A stretch of 64,000 nucleotides of DNA, taken from Punica granatum. Taxonomy: Eukaryota; Streptophyta; Magnoliopsida; Myrtales; Lythraceae. Location of the stretch: contig NC_045133.1 in the NCBI RefSeq assembly GCF_007655135.1, forward strand, positions 24,153,845 through 24,217,844, written 5' to 3'. This document shows positions 25,792 through 39,728 of the stretch, in pieces (positions within the stretch are counted from its first letter, which is position 1; the number at the start of each line of letters is the position of its first letter). Made by a program: the position numbers and the translations under genes. The notes below the pieces were generated by a model, which was not told the DNA's origin, did no database searches, and saw only the letters and a list, made by a program, of their open reading frames with translations.

Positions 25792-28376
25792 AGCATATTA
25801 GCATCAACCATTTCTTTTACATTTTTTATTTTAATCTGATCTACAACATTTTTGATGAAGTTGATCGAGCTACAACCATGTAGTAGACTTCTTATTTAGG
25901 TTTTCTATACAAAGAAATAAACTATATAAGCCTAAAAACCTTATTATTAATCAATTAGTCGATAGAGTTTAATATAATTTTGTCAATCTTGAAGCAACAA
26001 CTGTATAACGAGCTGGGTACATTCTATCTCATGTATTTGTATTATAGGCTCACATATGTTAATGATACGTTAAACTAGATAGTGACATATGATAATAATA
26101 TCAAATTTAAGGCTTTTATTGAATCAGAATAAAAAATAATTATTGAATTTGAGGGGTTTCTTTCTTTCTTCTTCTTTGTTTTATTTTTTTCATGAATTCG
26201 AGGCTTTTATAGCTGCAGGTCAAAAATAAATTAGATGAAGTCAGCAACAGAACGGCTGAATAATTTCTGTGGGGAGCTCTCACACTGTGCATCAGCATGA
26301 CTACATATTCTTCGCCTTTTCCTTCTTAATTTAATTTAAAGTAAATTTCGATGACATCTCTCTAATTTGTAAAATAATCAACATTTTTCTTTTAAAATTA
26401 GTCACACACCATCCCTTATTTTATTTATACTTTTTTTCCCTTAAATTTAGTCAGATTTGGTTCGGATAAAGAAATCAGATAGGGGGGTCGGTTTCTGCAG
26501 TTCTGTTATATGGGATCCACGAAGCAAAGTGAATGTTCTCTTGGTGCCACGTTAGCGAAATGAGGAGCGGTGTGTGGCTAATTTTTGAAAGGACGGATGT
26601 CGTTGATCATTTCACAAATTATAGGGGGTGTTGTTGAAATTTACTTATCAATTCATATCTTCAAAATAAACTCACCCATTTCTATGGCAGCTAGCCGAGA
26701 CAAAATTCTTCCTCTTGATTGAATATATGTTGATTTCGAGTTTATTTCTGTTTTCATCGCTACATTAGAAGATAAATTACAAGATTCATAAAAAAGCTAC
26801 ATGATAATTCGTCGAGCTAATTAAAGAGAATCTCGATATATATTTTCTCTCCGTAACTCACTCCATGACTTCCTTTTTTTTTTTTTTGGGTTATCATAAG
26901 ATAATCTGATAACGTCTTATCCATATATTAGATGAAAATTCAGAATTGTCAAGCTATTTTCACGTATTGTACTGTGATTTTTCAACTAAATAACGTAAAA
27001 TTTAATTTCCGCCATGCATGAGAGAGAGGAGGAACATAGATTTTACATGTTTGGGGATGCAAATAGATTTTGTTTCATCCCAAAGTTTGATTATTATGAC
27101 AATTAATTATTCAGATAAAAACAATACCGATGAAATTGAAAAGAAAAATGCAAAAAAGAGAGAAGAAAGATCGATGCATCCAACAAAAGCCGGTGAGTTG
27201 CCGTTGATGTGCTCACGATTACCATCATAATGATAGACCGAGGTACTTCTTGTCGGCAATTATATTTAATTAAACAGATTTATATAATATATATCTATGT
27301 CACTAATTAGTATTATATTTATTTATCAATGCTTAATTTTATTTGAGAGGAAGCTGTCTCATAAGAGGAGAAAGAAACATGACAATGACCTAATGAAATC
27401 AAGTTCCAATGCTCATATTGGTCTCGGTCTCTCATGAGCCATCGATTTGGAATCACTCTTAATTTGCCTAAAGAAAAACTATTATTTATATGCATATTTA
27501 AAGTTTTACGAGTAGTATATTCTCTATATGATTATTCTCTTGACCGTATCGTCTATACTTTTGAAACTATAAGCGCAACTGAATATTTCAATATCCAATA
27601 AAACTGGAATATCATACGCTTTCCGTAATATATTATTGTTTAGAGTTCGGTAGGTACTAGCAATCGTGGAAAAAAAAATAAAAAATAAAAAATATATGTA
27701 TGTATCATATGGTTAAGATTGTTACAGCTTTACTTTACGGACTTAAATTAATTTTCTCTTTTACATGTGAATCAACGTTAGAAATTCTTGTCACATTACA
27801 ATGTTATTGAGAATTTAACTTACATGATATCATTCGGCATAATGATCATGCCGTTTTCAAAGAATATTTGCTATTTAATTAGGAGACGACATAATGAATG
27901 AAAAAAAATTTGCAAATGAAAAAGATAGGCAGATCAATGCTATGTAAAGTTCGATTTATCAACTTATATATATATATATATACATATATATATTATAATG
28001 AATAGTTAATTTAGCTATGGGATGACTAAAAAAATCAAGATTTTTTTTTTTGCTTGGATAAAATCAAAATAGTTATGGGTTGAAGTGGTCCACTGGCTGG
28101 CAATAGGAAAAGGGCAGTGGCGGATTCGTAATTTAACCGAGACAGAATTCTGACAAATAAAACACGCGCGAGAAAGCGGTGAGGTGCGGGCGGGTACGGA
28201 CGCCGTGTTTATCAGAGAAAGAAAAGGCCCTTGACTGACGGTGGGTCCCATGCTCTTCTCCCTTCAAGAGTTAACTAGTAAATTCGTCCATGATTTAATT
28301 AAGTTACATCAACTCCATCATTTGAGAAGAATTTTGCATCATTTTGGCACTAAATCAACAAGTTATATCAATCGGG

Positions 28377-28460
28377 TCCTTTGTTACATCAATTTGATTC
28401 TTTATTATATTAATTTAGTCCATTATAACATTAATTTAGTCATTTGTTATATTAATTTAG
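28377..28460. repeat. 21-bp tandem repeat, 4 copies
   Basis: Four adjacent 21-bp units share the core ATTAATTTAG and start with TC (TCCATTATAACATTAATTTAG type). Divergence is highest in the first unit. The array lies about 150 bp before the left edge of the copia remnant. Confidence 0.7.
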
Positions 28461-28624
28461 TCTATGTCTTCTAATAAATAGTTTTGTACTGGATAAAAAA
28501 TCACGTTTACATCAAATTGGTCATTCTGTATTACTTTTACCCATTTCTCTTACTCTTATCTCTCTCATCTCTCTTTCGGCTCTCTCTCCTCCCTCCCATA
28601 TCTGTAAGTGTATAGATGCACTTA

Positions 28625-31600
28625 CGTTACTTTTGCAAGAAGAGTGGGCACTTGAAGAAGGATCGTACCAAGTATCACGCTTGACGTGCTAAGAGAGGTA
28701 CACTTCTAACTTTAGTTTGTTCTGAAATTAATTTAACTTCAGTACCTATACACACCTGGTAGATAGATTAGGAGCCATTACTCACATAAGTGTGTCTAGC
28801 GGGGTTGCTTGAGCTGCCAAACCCTAATTGATGCTGAAAGATTCATCTATGTGGGTGATGGAAAATCAGTTGAACTTGTTAGCACATTTAGGTTATTATT
28901 AAGAACTGATTGTTATTTGGACCTGAAGGAGACTTTTGTTGTACCGTCTTTTAGATGGGATTTGATTTTTATTTTTGTATTGAACAAATCTAGTTACTCT
29001 TGTTCATTTGAAAATAGTCAGTTCAGTCTTTTTCTTGGTTCAAATATTGTTAGCACTGGTTCTTTATTTGGTTATGATAACCTTTATTTGCTCGATATTG
29101 TTGCCCCATTTAATGATACCTTGCATATAAGTTCGCATGGTACGAAGCATAAATTAATTGACAAGAATTATGCCACTTTATGGCACAAGCGTTTATGTCA
29201 CATATCCAAACAACGGATAGAAAGACTTATGTCAGATGGAATTTTCAATATTCCCAATTTGGCAGATTTTGATGTCTACATTGAGTGCATAAAGAGGAAG
29301 CAGACAAACATAAGGAGATTAGATGCCAACTGAAGTTCAGGCGTCTTAGAACTTATACATACGGTCATTTGTGGACCTTTCTTTACGGCTGCTTGGAATG
29401 GCCAATAATATTTTATTTCATTCATAAATGACTACTCTCGGTATGAATACATCTATCTAATTAGTGAGAAGTCTCAGGCACTGGACGTGTTTAGGTCTTA
29501 TAAGACCAATGTTGAAAACAAGCTTGGCAAGAAGATTAAAGCTGTTAGGTCTAATTGTAGTGGTGAATACTACGGCAAATATGACGGATCATTTGAATAA
29601 CGTTCAGAACCTTTTGTTAGATTTCTAGGGGAATGCGGTCTCATCCCACTGTACACCATGCCGGGCAGTCATAACATGAATGGTGTTACTGAGAGATGAA
29701 ATATGACAACTAAGGATATGGTAAGGAGTATTATTAGTCATTCTACCTTACCATAATCTCTCTGGGGAGAGGCACTAAAGACCACAACATACTTACTTAA
29801 CAGAGTGCCAGGTAAAGCAGTACCGAAAATCCTATATGAAGTCTGGACGGGCAAAAAGCCCAGCTTAAAGCATTTGTTCATTTGGGTTATCCAGCTGAGA
29901 CAACACCATATAGGCCAAATGAAAAGAAACTGGACTCAAGAACGGTTAGTTGCTATTTTGTTGGCTACTTTGAAAGATTCAAAGGTTACAAGTTTATGAT
30001 CCCACAACTAGGTCATTCTTTGAGACGGAAATGCTCAATTCGTTGAGGATGTATATATATATATATATATTTGCAGGGGGTGGGGATTGGAGATAAGGTA
30101 AAAGATGTTGTCTTTGAAGAGAAATTCATTTCTCTTCTTGCAGTTGTTGCTCTGATTGCTTCGATATTGATCAGGAAGTAAATTCGGAATAACAGGACAA
30201 CATTGAAGTGCTCCCCACTCAACCTCAAGAGATTCTCGAAGAGCAAATTCAACAGTCTCAAAAACAGGTGCCATTAAGGAGATTCACTCGAGAGAAGAGA
30301 AGTACAATTTCAGATGATTATACTATATTTCTTCAAGAGCATGGGTTGATATTGCACTGATGGGAGATGACCCGATCAACTTCCGTCGAGCCATGCAAGC
30401 TCTAATTCTCAATAGTTGATCAATACTATGAATGAAGAGATGAAGTCTATGGCTAACAACAACGTTTGGGATCTTGTCCCATTGCCCGAAGGTGTGAAAC
30501 CCATTGGTTGTAAATGTATATTTAAGACCAAGAGGGATTCAAAGGATAATGTGGAAAAATATAAGACTCGTCTTATTGCCAAAGCCTTTACTCAAATGGA
30601 AGACATTGACTATAAAAAGACTTTCTCTCTAGTTTCCTCAAAAGACTCATTTAGGATTATAATGACACTTGTGGCTCATTCTGATCTTGAGCTACATCAG
30701 ATGGACATAAAGATAGTGTTTCTCAATGGTGACACTGATGAAACAATTTATATGGTGCAACCAGAAAACTTTGTGTCAGGAGACCCAAAGAAGATGGTTT
30801 GTAAACTAAAGAAATCCATTTATGGGTTAAAGCAAGTATCTTGTCAATGGTATCATAAATTTCATCAAGTGATTATCTCATTTGGTTTTGAGATAAATGC
30901 AGTTGATGAATGCATGTACCATAAGTTTAGTAGTAGCAAGTATATTTTCCTGGTTATGTATGTCGATGATATAATGCTTGCATGTAACGATATAGGCTTA
31001 TTGCACGAAACCAAGAGATTTCTTTTGGAGAAATTCGAGAAGAAAGATCTTAGGGACGCCTATTTTGTATTAGGGATTCATATACATCGAGATCGTTCTC
31101 GAGGTATTCTAGGATTATCACAAAAGATCTATATCGAGAAGGTTTTGATGAGATTCGACATGAAGGATTGCAGACTGGGAGATATCCCTATTGCTAAAAG
31201 ACACAAATTTAGTCTCAGCCAGTACCCCAAAAATGAGTTTGAAAAGAAAGAGATGCAGAAGATTCTCTATGCATCTGCAGTGGGGAGTCTGATGTATGCG
31301 CAAATATGTATGCATTCGGACATTGCGTGCATAGTTGGGATGTTGGGGAGGTACTTGAGTAATCTAGGTGCGGATCATTGGAAAGCAGCCAAACGGGTTT
31401 TGCAGAATCTATAGAGAACAAAGCATTTCATGCTCATTTACAGGAGATCAGATTAGCTGGAGATCATAGGATATTGTAATTATGATTTCGCTGGATGCCA
31501 AGATAGTCGGAGATCCATGTTTGGCTATGTCTATCTATTGGTTGAAGGAGCCATTTTTCTGAAAGAGTGCTAAGCAGACGCTTATAGCCACTTCGACCTT

Positions 31601-32943
31601 GGAAGTCGAGTTCATAGCCTGTTATGAGGCCTCCAATCATGGAATATAGCTACGAAATTTTGTCACATAGCTGTGAGTTTTGGTTAGCATTGAAAGATCA
31701 CCGAGGCTATTCTGAAACAATAACTCTACAATTTTATATTCCAATAACAACAGGAACTCTTCGAAGTTTAAGCACATCGACATTAAGTTCCTGACTGTTA
31801 AAGAAAGAATTTAGAATGGCCAGCTATTTATAGAGCATATTGGTACAACTTTCATGCTTGCGGATCCGCTCACTAAAGGTTTACCACCCTCGGTCTTTCA
31901 CGAGCACGTAGCTCGTATGGATGTTATGTCTAGTGAGGACTCGATGGTTTTGTGGGAGGTTGTACTAGTATATTATGTTTATATGGTTTATTCAGAATAC
32001 AGTTTATGAGGCATTTCACTTTGAATTAAATGATATTTCATCTCACTAAGGAATATAGTGGACCGGTTGGAAATAAGCTTGTTTGAATCACATTGCATGT
32101 AATTTTCATGTTGTGCACCCATAATTGATCTATGTTTTTGGACATATTAATATATGTGATCATTCGTGAGTCTAGCTACAATAAATGTGTGGCGAAGATC
32201 GCTTTGATCCTATGTTGATATGTTCAATGTATCAGATTGTTTGAGATTTTTTTAGGATAACAATTAAGAGTACTCATAAGGCAAATTGTAATACATAACT
32301 CTTTCTTAATAAAAATGTCGGCCCAAGTGAGAGATTGTTGAATTTTATTTCAATGATGTGGCTCGACATATGTATATCACGTTATGTATTATGTGTTATC
32401 CTACGAATAAGCTCAAATTGGGTGATCTAATAAAGTTTAAGAAAATAGGCCTTCTCGATATCTCGATAGAATATGGTATTAATATGCATTTACCAAAAGG
32501 GTAATTGCTAATTCTACGATGAGCTGAATTAGAATTTTATAAACCTCTTACACTGAAGCGCAATTTGAGGGGTTATGGTCCCTGAGCCGTACGTTAAATA
32601 GAGCGATATACTAAGGTCACATTACTCAGAGATTAGAGCAGCCCACACTCTTAACGTACCGGCTTGAAAGACCACGAACCCAATACAACCTCACGCTATG
32701 GATTCAGGTACTCTTCCGACTGATTGATTTTTCAATGGATTCATCATGTGTGATTTTAGAGATTTAATAATTTGGTTCTAACCATAATGTGTACTCAGAA
32801 AAACCCTTTGCCGCATAACACTAACCCGTTAGCATTTCTTTATAAATGAAAGGGCGCGCCTTCTTCCCTGTCCAGCTTGCTTTTATGCAAGTGCATTAGA
32901 AGTTTATAAGCTTTATCGATCTTATACTTCTGTTATTCACGCA
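28625..32943 (+). mobile_element. Decayed, 5'-truncated Ty1/copia retrotransposon
   Basis: Pol domains appear in copia order. A gag zinc-knuckle remnant lies at about 28630-28680 (YFCKKSGHLKKDR), where the first and last cysteines of CCHC read as Arg. A protease/GAG-pre-integrase frame follows at 28809-29333 (ATLWHKRLCHISKQRIERLM). The integrase core is at about 29334-29999, broken by stops and frameshifts. Reverse transcriptase is at 30416-31414 with IYGLKQ and the catalytic YVDD (near 30958). RNase H, to about 31900, has many stops. A polypurine tract AAGTGAGAGAT precedes the 3' LTR at 32336. I find no 5' LTR, PBS or complete gag, so the left end is truncated. A TA microsatellite sits between integrase and reverse transcriptase (30049-30071). 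It is a dead copy. Confidence 0.85.
32336..32943 (+). repeat. 3' LTR of the copia remnant
   Basis: Starts TGTTGAATTTTATTTC directly after the polypurine tract. The right end is set near ...TTATTCACGCA (about 32943) because LTRs end in CA, but without a 5' LTR for comparison this edge is uncertain by tens of bases. Confidence 0.55.
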
Positions 32944-35900
32944 AAAATGAAAATTTGGTTCATGATTAATAACGAGACCCATATGGTATATAATTAGCAT
33001 AGTTTTGTTAGGATATTTATAATTAGCTTATTGTATGTTTGATGAAATTTATCTGGAAGAGTAATCACAATATATATATATATATATTATTTATGTAATT
33101 AGTGGAAAATCTGAGCCGTTGATAAAAGGTTGAACAATGACGTGACGGCTTTTCTCAGACTTTGTCTCGTACCTTCGCTTCATTTGGAAAGCGGCTGACG
33201 TTAGTGAGCCCGCCGTTGACTACTTTTTCCTCAATTGCATTTGTCGTTTCTCACTTTTCCCCGGTGCGTTTTACTGCAAAGCTCTATTTGCTTGTTTCCC
33301 CTTTCTTAATAGGCTTCATTGCTTCAATATCGAGATGACAGTTCTTAAATATTTTTTTGTTTAGGAATTTGAACTGAAAATAAAATAAAATTAAAAAATA
33401 AGTAAGTAGGTAGGTTGATAAAAGAATTAATTTTCTGATAATCGTAGTTTAAAAGTTGTTAAATACTATCGATATTGGGATATGACGGTGAATTTTGTCT
33501 TACCTTGTGTTTCGATAATGTCATATGCGAAGGTTTTATTTGGTCTTTTCAATTATGTTTCTCCTTTTGTTTTCCAAATGCAAAATCATCTAAAAAGATT
33601 TCACAAGTACGCTAAATCTTTTTTCTTTTTACATCTTTATGCATGCAAGTGGTATACCAAAACACAATGAGATTATTGCAAATGATCGGCATAGATTAAA
33701 GTCAAGAAACAGACGCTTGAATCATATACATAAATCTAATGGTGTCAGATGTAACTAGATAAGGTCGGGATAGATGGTGCTCACTCATTAGGAGCTAGCA
33801 GTACGTACAGTACAGTGATCAAGTTTTGGGGTGGTCAAGTTGTTTGCATATGGGTGTTTTATGCATTTGACAATATATATTGCATGTGATAAAAGAAGGG
33901 GCAGGCATAGATTCTCATGAGAAGTGTTTTGGGACAAAGGATATGGCCAAACTCAACTGTCAAATGTCTCCACTGAAGAGGCCATTGGATTGTCCTCAAA
34001 CTAACTTTTGTCTCAAGCAGTTTATAGTTTGGTCTCAAGTAATCATTTTCTCCTCTCTCTCTTACATTACATTACGACATTAATGCCCCAAAATATTTGG
34101 GCAACTTTTAGCTTCCTTTGTGTCTAATACAACTACAGTATTTGAAATCTCTTAAAACTTCGACTAGTCCATAACATAGACATCTTGCTATTTCTTTCCC
34201 GTGAGATTACGAAGTATTGTCAACCTGTTGACTAAGATTACATCAGCTTATCCTAACCGAAAGTACTTACATTAAATCCAATGAGCACTTAGAGTTGTCT
34301 ATGTAGGAACAAACTGGCATGGACCCATCTATATAAAAGATTCTCGGGAGGACAAGCTGGTATGCGGTTGGAGTCGTACGCAATGCGCCTCGGTCAAGTC
34401 TTCAATCACTAAGTTTGTCAACTGTATCACATATCTCTCGGTTATCTTACATGCATCTTCTCAAAAAAGGTCCCCAACGATCTCAATTTGGTCATGAATG
34501 AAACTCTCAACTCGACGAGGGGATATTTGAATAACTAGGTGAATTCCAAGAAATGCTAGCTACCGCTATATAGACCGGACAAATCTTTTAAACTTCTTTC
34601 AAGTGAGATTATAAATTGTTCTCGACCTATTATCTATAGTCTGCACTTGTATGTGGGTCACGAAGCGCTTCCAATTCGTTTGGAGCATCAGCACTACAGG
34701 TAAAATTAATATGCCCGTTAATAGCATGATCTGTCAACTATATATCACACCTTGTGGTTACAGTTATTGACAATTTTCGTTAGTAGGTGATGTGATGGAT
34801 GTAATTCAGTTAAGAAATTATTATGAAAATCGCTTACAAGAAACACAAAGAAGATCCATTGAAAATGGTCAAACAAAGGAGGCAACCATGGATTTTGTCA
34901 TGTCCCATGTTGGAAGGGAGAGGATTAGACATGCAGACAGAGCTCTTTGTTCCTTTTTAGCATTCCCATATAACCGTCGCTTTAACCAGCAGCGCGACAT
35001 TACCTTATCGTTATTATTGTTGTTTCCATTTGTTTAGTACCCATCATTAGGCTGTTGAACCATAAAGTCCACAATTAATTAGTAATTTTCCTTATAAAAA
35101 AAGATCTATTAATTTAACACGTCATACTCACGTGATTGTTTCACCAGGTCCACCGTCCATGTTTTATCTTTAAAAAAGAAAAAAAATATCACGAAAAGAA
35201 TTTTATTTATTCTACCTTTAAATCCGTGAGCTCCTGAGCGGGAAAATGATGGGATTAACTCTAGTTATTAAGGAGGCTCATAGTTCCAATAAAGGATAGA
35301 TAAAAGAATTTGAAGAAAAAGTTTTTTCTTTTTTCGATGAATAAGGAACACAAAATTTTAATGGCTAGAATCGAATTTATGATCTTTTAATTTTTGACGA
35401 GAACTGCAATTGCACTACACACTCGATCTCAAATGCCGTAATTATTTATTTCCGCATTTGATGCTCAGACTCTTCTCCTGATTTCTCAGCTTCTTTTGCG
35501 GTGTTCGTTAAGGGAGAAAAGCCCCTGTACGACCCAATCAAGTCTTTATGCGTGCGTAGATGCCACAAAGCTACTCGGATTTACGGAGCTCTGTGAAGTA
35601 ACTCGAAGTGATCGTCAATTCCTCGAATGGCATGTGGAAGGTGCTCCTTCACCGCTGCTCAGTGAGGGCCTGAATCTGCAAATGGAATGTGAAATATCTA
35701 GTTCGGCTTGGTGACAGGAAGCCAGAAGATCCTGAAACGATAAGAGCCTCTTGCTGTGCAAAACCCGAATATCCGGAGAATTCGAGAAGTAAAAACATCT
35801 TACATAAAAAAGAATTGCATATATGTAACAAATAGGAATATCTGAAAAGATAAACCAGATAAAGTACAAAATATATATGGTCCCAAAAATTGAAGGCCCT

Positions 35901-36156
35901 TCAAATTCAACACTTCTATGTCAACCAGTTCATAATTAATCACTACAAAGTACATGAAAACTACAGATATTTACACTGTGAAAATGCTAAGTTTGGTGAA
36001 CTATGGATTGCACAAAGGCTGATGAAGGGAGGAAGGTCGGCCTCAACCAGAGCTACAGAGACGAAGCCTTCTTACTGCTGCGAGTGAGTAGAAGAAGCCT
36101 TCCTCCCAATTCTCCTAACTTTCTTTACCTAAAGCACAGACAGGGTTTGGGATCGC
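32944..36156. other. Intergenic region
   Basis: AT-rich spacer between the copia 3' LTR and the stop of the CID-domain gene. It has a TA microsatellite at about 33070-33088 and several short frames (for example 34792-35037) with no recognisable domain. The right end, up to 36156, should include the 3' UTR of the minus-strand CID gene. Confidence 0.5.
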
Positions 36157-39100
36157 CTACTGCCGGGAGATCGGTGCCATTGGAACTGAAGGCGGTTGGC
36201 CGTAGATATTGATGTCTGATCCCTGGAAGCCCGGGTAAGCACCTGGGGGAGGTGGCTGCGGAGTAAAGGGAGGCAAGCTGCTGGAGATGGGGGTGTATGA
36301 GGGCAAGGATGGTGGCAGCAGCGGGGGCTGCTGCTGGGTCATGGCATAATATGGCAAGCCATTTGCCGGCCCTGAAAGCGGCATGAAAGGTGGCAGCAGC
36401 ATTGGGTATGAAGCCATGGGGGGAAGTGGGGGCATAGGAGGTGGAGAGGTTGGCGGTTGAGGGATAGAGGGGTCATTCTGGACAGCTTCAGGGCGCGGGA
36501 AAGGAGCAAGAGGTGGTGGTGGTGGCTGCTGGCGATTGTTTGGCGGCGGCAGCGGGGGAACATAAGATGATGACTGCTGGTCAGCCTCGAGCTTTGGCCG
36601 CTTCTCAGCTGGGGAGTCTTCGCCTTGGTGGCCAATGACACCCTCAGACGCGAGGGAGGACAGGACATACGACAGCATCTGGGCTGAGCAGGTTGAGGCC
36701 GTCAGTTTAGCTGGCATTTCAGCAGCTGCAGACTTCTGGGGATCCTCCTCAGCAGCAGACTTGTCGGGAAAGGAGGGCACCTGCCTAGTGTACATTACTG
36801 GGGCTGAATGCTCCCTCTCTGCGGGTGCATTGTAGCTCTGAGCATCTTTTGAGTTCTGTTCGACCGGGAGTGGCTTACTGTTGCCATTCCCGTTGCCTTT
36901 GAGGAACTGGTGGCAGAGCTTATTTGCCTGTTCAGATCTTGATCGAGCAACCTGAAGAGGTGAAATACAAAAGGCAAATAGTCATGCATTGCATAGACCA
37001 GTGGTTTAACAAATCATTTCCATATCAAATCTCTACATTCCAATAAAGCAAGGGGATCCAAACCTGAAGCTGATTACGGACTTGATCCAGCTTGAATTCC
37101 TGGAGAAGAAAATCAGTCACTTTTGTTCGCAAGAAAAATTGTCACTCAACAAGAAATTAGTCGGCTTAAGACCAAACCTGCTCCTGAAGACAATTCCTGA
37201 GATCAGCGACGAGCCTTGCTCTTGATGATTCAACTGTAGTCAGTTGGTCAATACAGTTTCTTAGCATGGCACTTTGCCCACGGAGCTCCTCCACGAATGC
37301 TAAATCACAGAATTTCTCTGCTTAGGACCGAGTAAGTTGTATTAGTATGTAATAATAGACAAATCTTTCTCTTGTAAATGTATGATGATCACCTTCAAAA
37401 GCAAGAAATGGGGTTCTATTCAATTTTCTGCTAATTTCAGTACAGGAAAAAGAAGCAACATTAACAGGATAATACCTGAGTTGTTATCACTACTGATTCC
37501 CTTTTCCACTTTGTCGAAGAATTCCATTGTATCCTGACATTTGCTGAGCATGGCCACATCATCCATTGGCCCACCATAAACAATCTGATACCCCGTGACA
37601 ATCTTGTCCAATGCACTTCCAGCATTGTGTCTCTGAGACACAAGGCAATAAAAAGTGAGACCAACATCAGTAGCAGGACCACCATCTTAAACTGATGAAT
37701 TAAGAAAAAAGAATTTTGGATGTACCAGCTTAAACCCAGAATCCTTCCCATTACGGTTGCTACTTTCCGTGTTCCTTCCCAAGAACTCTTCCTTAAGTAT
37801 CTGCCCGCGAGAACCAAAAACCTTCCTGTCCTCCCATATATGAATCTGTTCATAGGGTAACAGGAGCAAAAAATCCCGCGAACAATTCATTATTGTTAAT
37901 ATCGAGCATTACATATCTCATGGTCACCGAGTATAAGGGAAGACCAGGCATCTGCACCCACCACTTGATTAAACATGATTGCTCTCTACCACACGAACCC
38001 ATCAAAACCCCACCAACCACAACCATACATCAGACATGAACCAACGATTGATCTGAGTCAAGAAGCATATCTTGTAAAGCAACCAAGACCCGGTTCACTG
38101 TATTTGGTGATCCAAAACTATAGAAGGTATACTGAAGCAGGAAATCTACTCAAGTGATGTCGGAAATTACTCCTCAAAAAACTCAACGATTGAAATAGCA
38201 GTTAAACCTCTCCCAGATCTACTCAGTTGATTTCTTCCTTTTGCCCGTAAAGATATATATTAAGAGAATGAGAAAGCAATTTGGGGCTGATATTATGCTA
38301 TGCTTCTAAAGGTAGTTAAACACAGGGTAAAATGGGGAGTAGCAATCTCATAGAGTGGAGATGTTTCGCAGACCCTAAATCTAATGGCACAAAATTCAAG
38401 AAATTTTCTTGGATTTAATTATTCCAATAATGGACAAAAAAAGTAGGCAAATATCATCAAAATCATAGGAGAGAATAAATATTTGCACAATGTTTTAGAA
38501 AATGAATAGATCTGTTTACATGACGTATCTAATGACAAATAATATACGCTTACAGGTGGAGGTTAAGGCTACGTGAACAACAGACTCTACTGAATATATC
38601 CTGAAGCAATCTGGCCTAACCCCTCCCGACTCAAAGCAAAAACCAGTACCGCTAATGGAATATTTTCATATAAGGCAAGAAAATTCTCCAGCACCCAGAT
38701 TTTAAAGGTTATATCCATTTCTCAATAACTCAGGAATGAAACTATTGGGAACTACCATATACAGAAGATTATCCTGGTAGAACTTCCCTACCTAATCGAC
38801 CACAAACAACAGAAAGGCGTACACAGATATTAGAATAAACATTGGCCTCCCGCGTAATTGAGGGGGAAAAAAACTATAGAATAAAAGGGGCGGAGCCAAG
38901 ATTTTATTTCAGGGGGGGCAAACTCATATTTTTGGGGCAAAATTTAAAAATTTCAAAGTTCGGGGGGGGGGGGGCAAAATACAAATTTTACATAAAAAAC
39001 CTCATACTTTTAGGGGTAAAACTTAAAAACTCCAAAGTTCAGGGGGGGCAATTGCCCCCCCTGAATATACATTGGCTCCGCCCCTGGAATAAACAGATCT

Positions 39101-39728
39101 AGTTTGCTTATGGAAGGAAGTTGAAGATAGTCAGGTTGACATCTACAAGTTAAGATGACATACCAATCTCATAGCAGAAGTTCTTGCAAACTCATCCCCA
39201 TTCTGCATGACATCGCGAAGAGCGTCCGGAAGAACCTTCCAGAACTCACCAACAAAGTCAGAACCCTTTCTCCGGCTATTCTGCAGAATATCATTTGCAA
39301 GATACAGAAAAGCCAGACGTTGTTCACGGGGAGCGCAATGGAATTGTTTGGCCCATGTTTCAACAACTTGTCTTGCCTTGTACATATGGAATATGCACCA
39401 ATGCGACAAAGCTAAATTCTGTTAAGGACAGCACCTTAGGGTCAAGTCTCTTAACCAGAAAAAACAGTAGTCATCTAAGTGCCAGTGACGTGTCTCCAGG
39501 TTGATTATCAAAAGTCCCTTAGCAGTCAAATCATACAGTTAAGTTTTAAAAAAAGTTAGTTCAGAGGAAGGGAAAATGAGGGGGAAAAACCTCCAAAATA
39601 AAGCATGTCCATTCCATCCAGGCCTACACATAGTGGAAGTGTGAAAGGATACTTTCGATGCTTGTCTGTGAGCTGTTGAGCTTCGTTAGCTTGTCAATTA
39701 GAATTTGGGGATTGAATGTACTCCCCAT
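36157..39728 (-). CDS. CID-domain (RPRD-like) RNA polymerase II CTD-interacting protein
   Basis: Seven coding exons on the minus strand: 39653-39728, 39164-39411, 37726-37845, 37476-37632, 37178-37299, 37064-37099 and 36157-36951. They total 1554 nt, or 517 residues, in frame. Residues 1-130 form a CID/RPR domain (QILIDKLTKLNSSQTSIES, then CAPREQRLAFLYLANDILQN and WEDRKVFGSRGQILKEE). A central coiled coil follows (EELRGQSAMLRNCIDQL, QEQEFKLDQVRNQLQ). The long last exon is Pro-rich, with runs of PP and LPP. The arrangement matches Arabidopsis At5g10060/At5g65180 as I recall them and animal RPRD1. Such proteins bind the phosphorylated CTD heptad and scaffold phosphatases during elongation and termination. 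The start is the ATG in the family position (MGSTFNPQILIDKL). Upstream sequence suggests a 5' UTR intron reaching to about 41.2 kb. One intron holds a MITE. Confidence 0.9.
38886..39085. mobile_element. hAT-like MITE in an intron of the CID gene
   Basis: A 200-bp element begins AGGGGCGGAGCCAA and ends with the inverse TTGGCTCCGCCCCT. It is flanked by AGAATAAA (38878-38885) and GGAATAAA (39086-39093), an 8-bp target-site duplication with one mismatch, as expected for hAT. Internally it has G-rich runs (GGGGGGGC motifs and a 12-G tract near 38962) and two related TTTAAAAA(T/C)T(T/C)CAAAGTTC blocks. It is noncoding. The terminal base of the right end (G at 39086) may belong to the TIR rather than the duplication. 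Confidence 0.75.

Larger units (their letters stand above)
22534..28600. other. Large gene-poor, microsatellite-rich intergenic region
   Basis: Six kilobases of AT-rich DNA, with the glutaredoxin promoter at the left. It holds several microsatellites (listed separately) and poly-T tracts near 23258 and 26875. An open frame at 23184-23492 (-) and a segment near 23600-23650 that resembles tRNA A and B boxes are too weak to call. No gene is supported. Confidence 0.5.
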
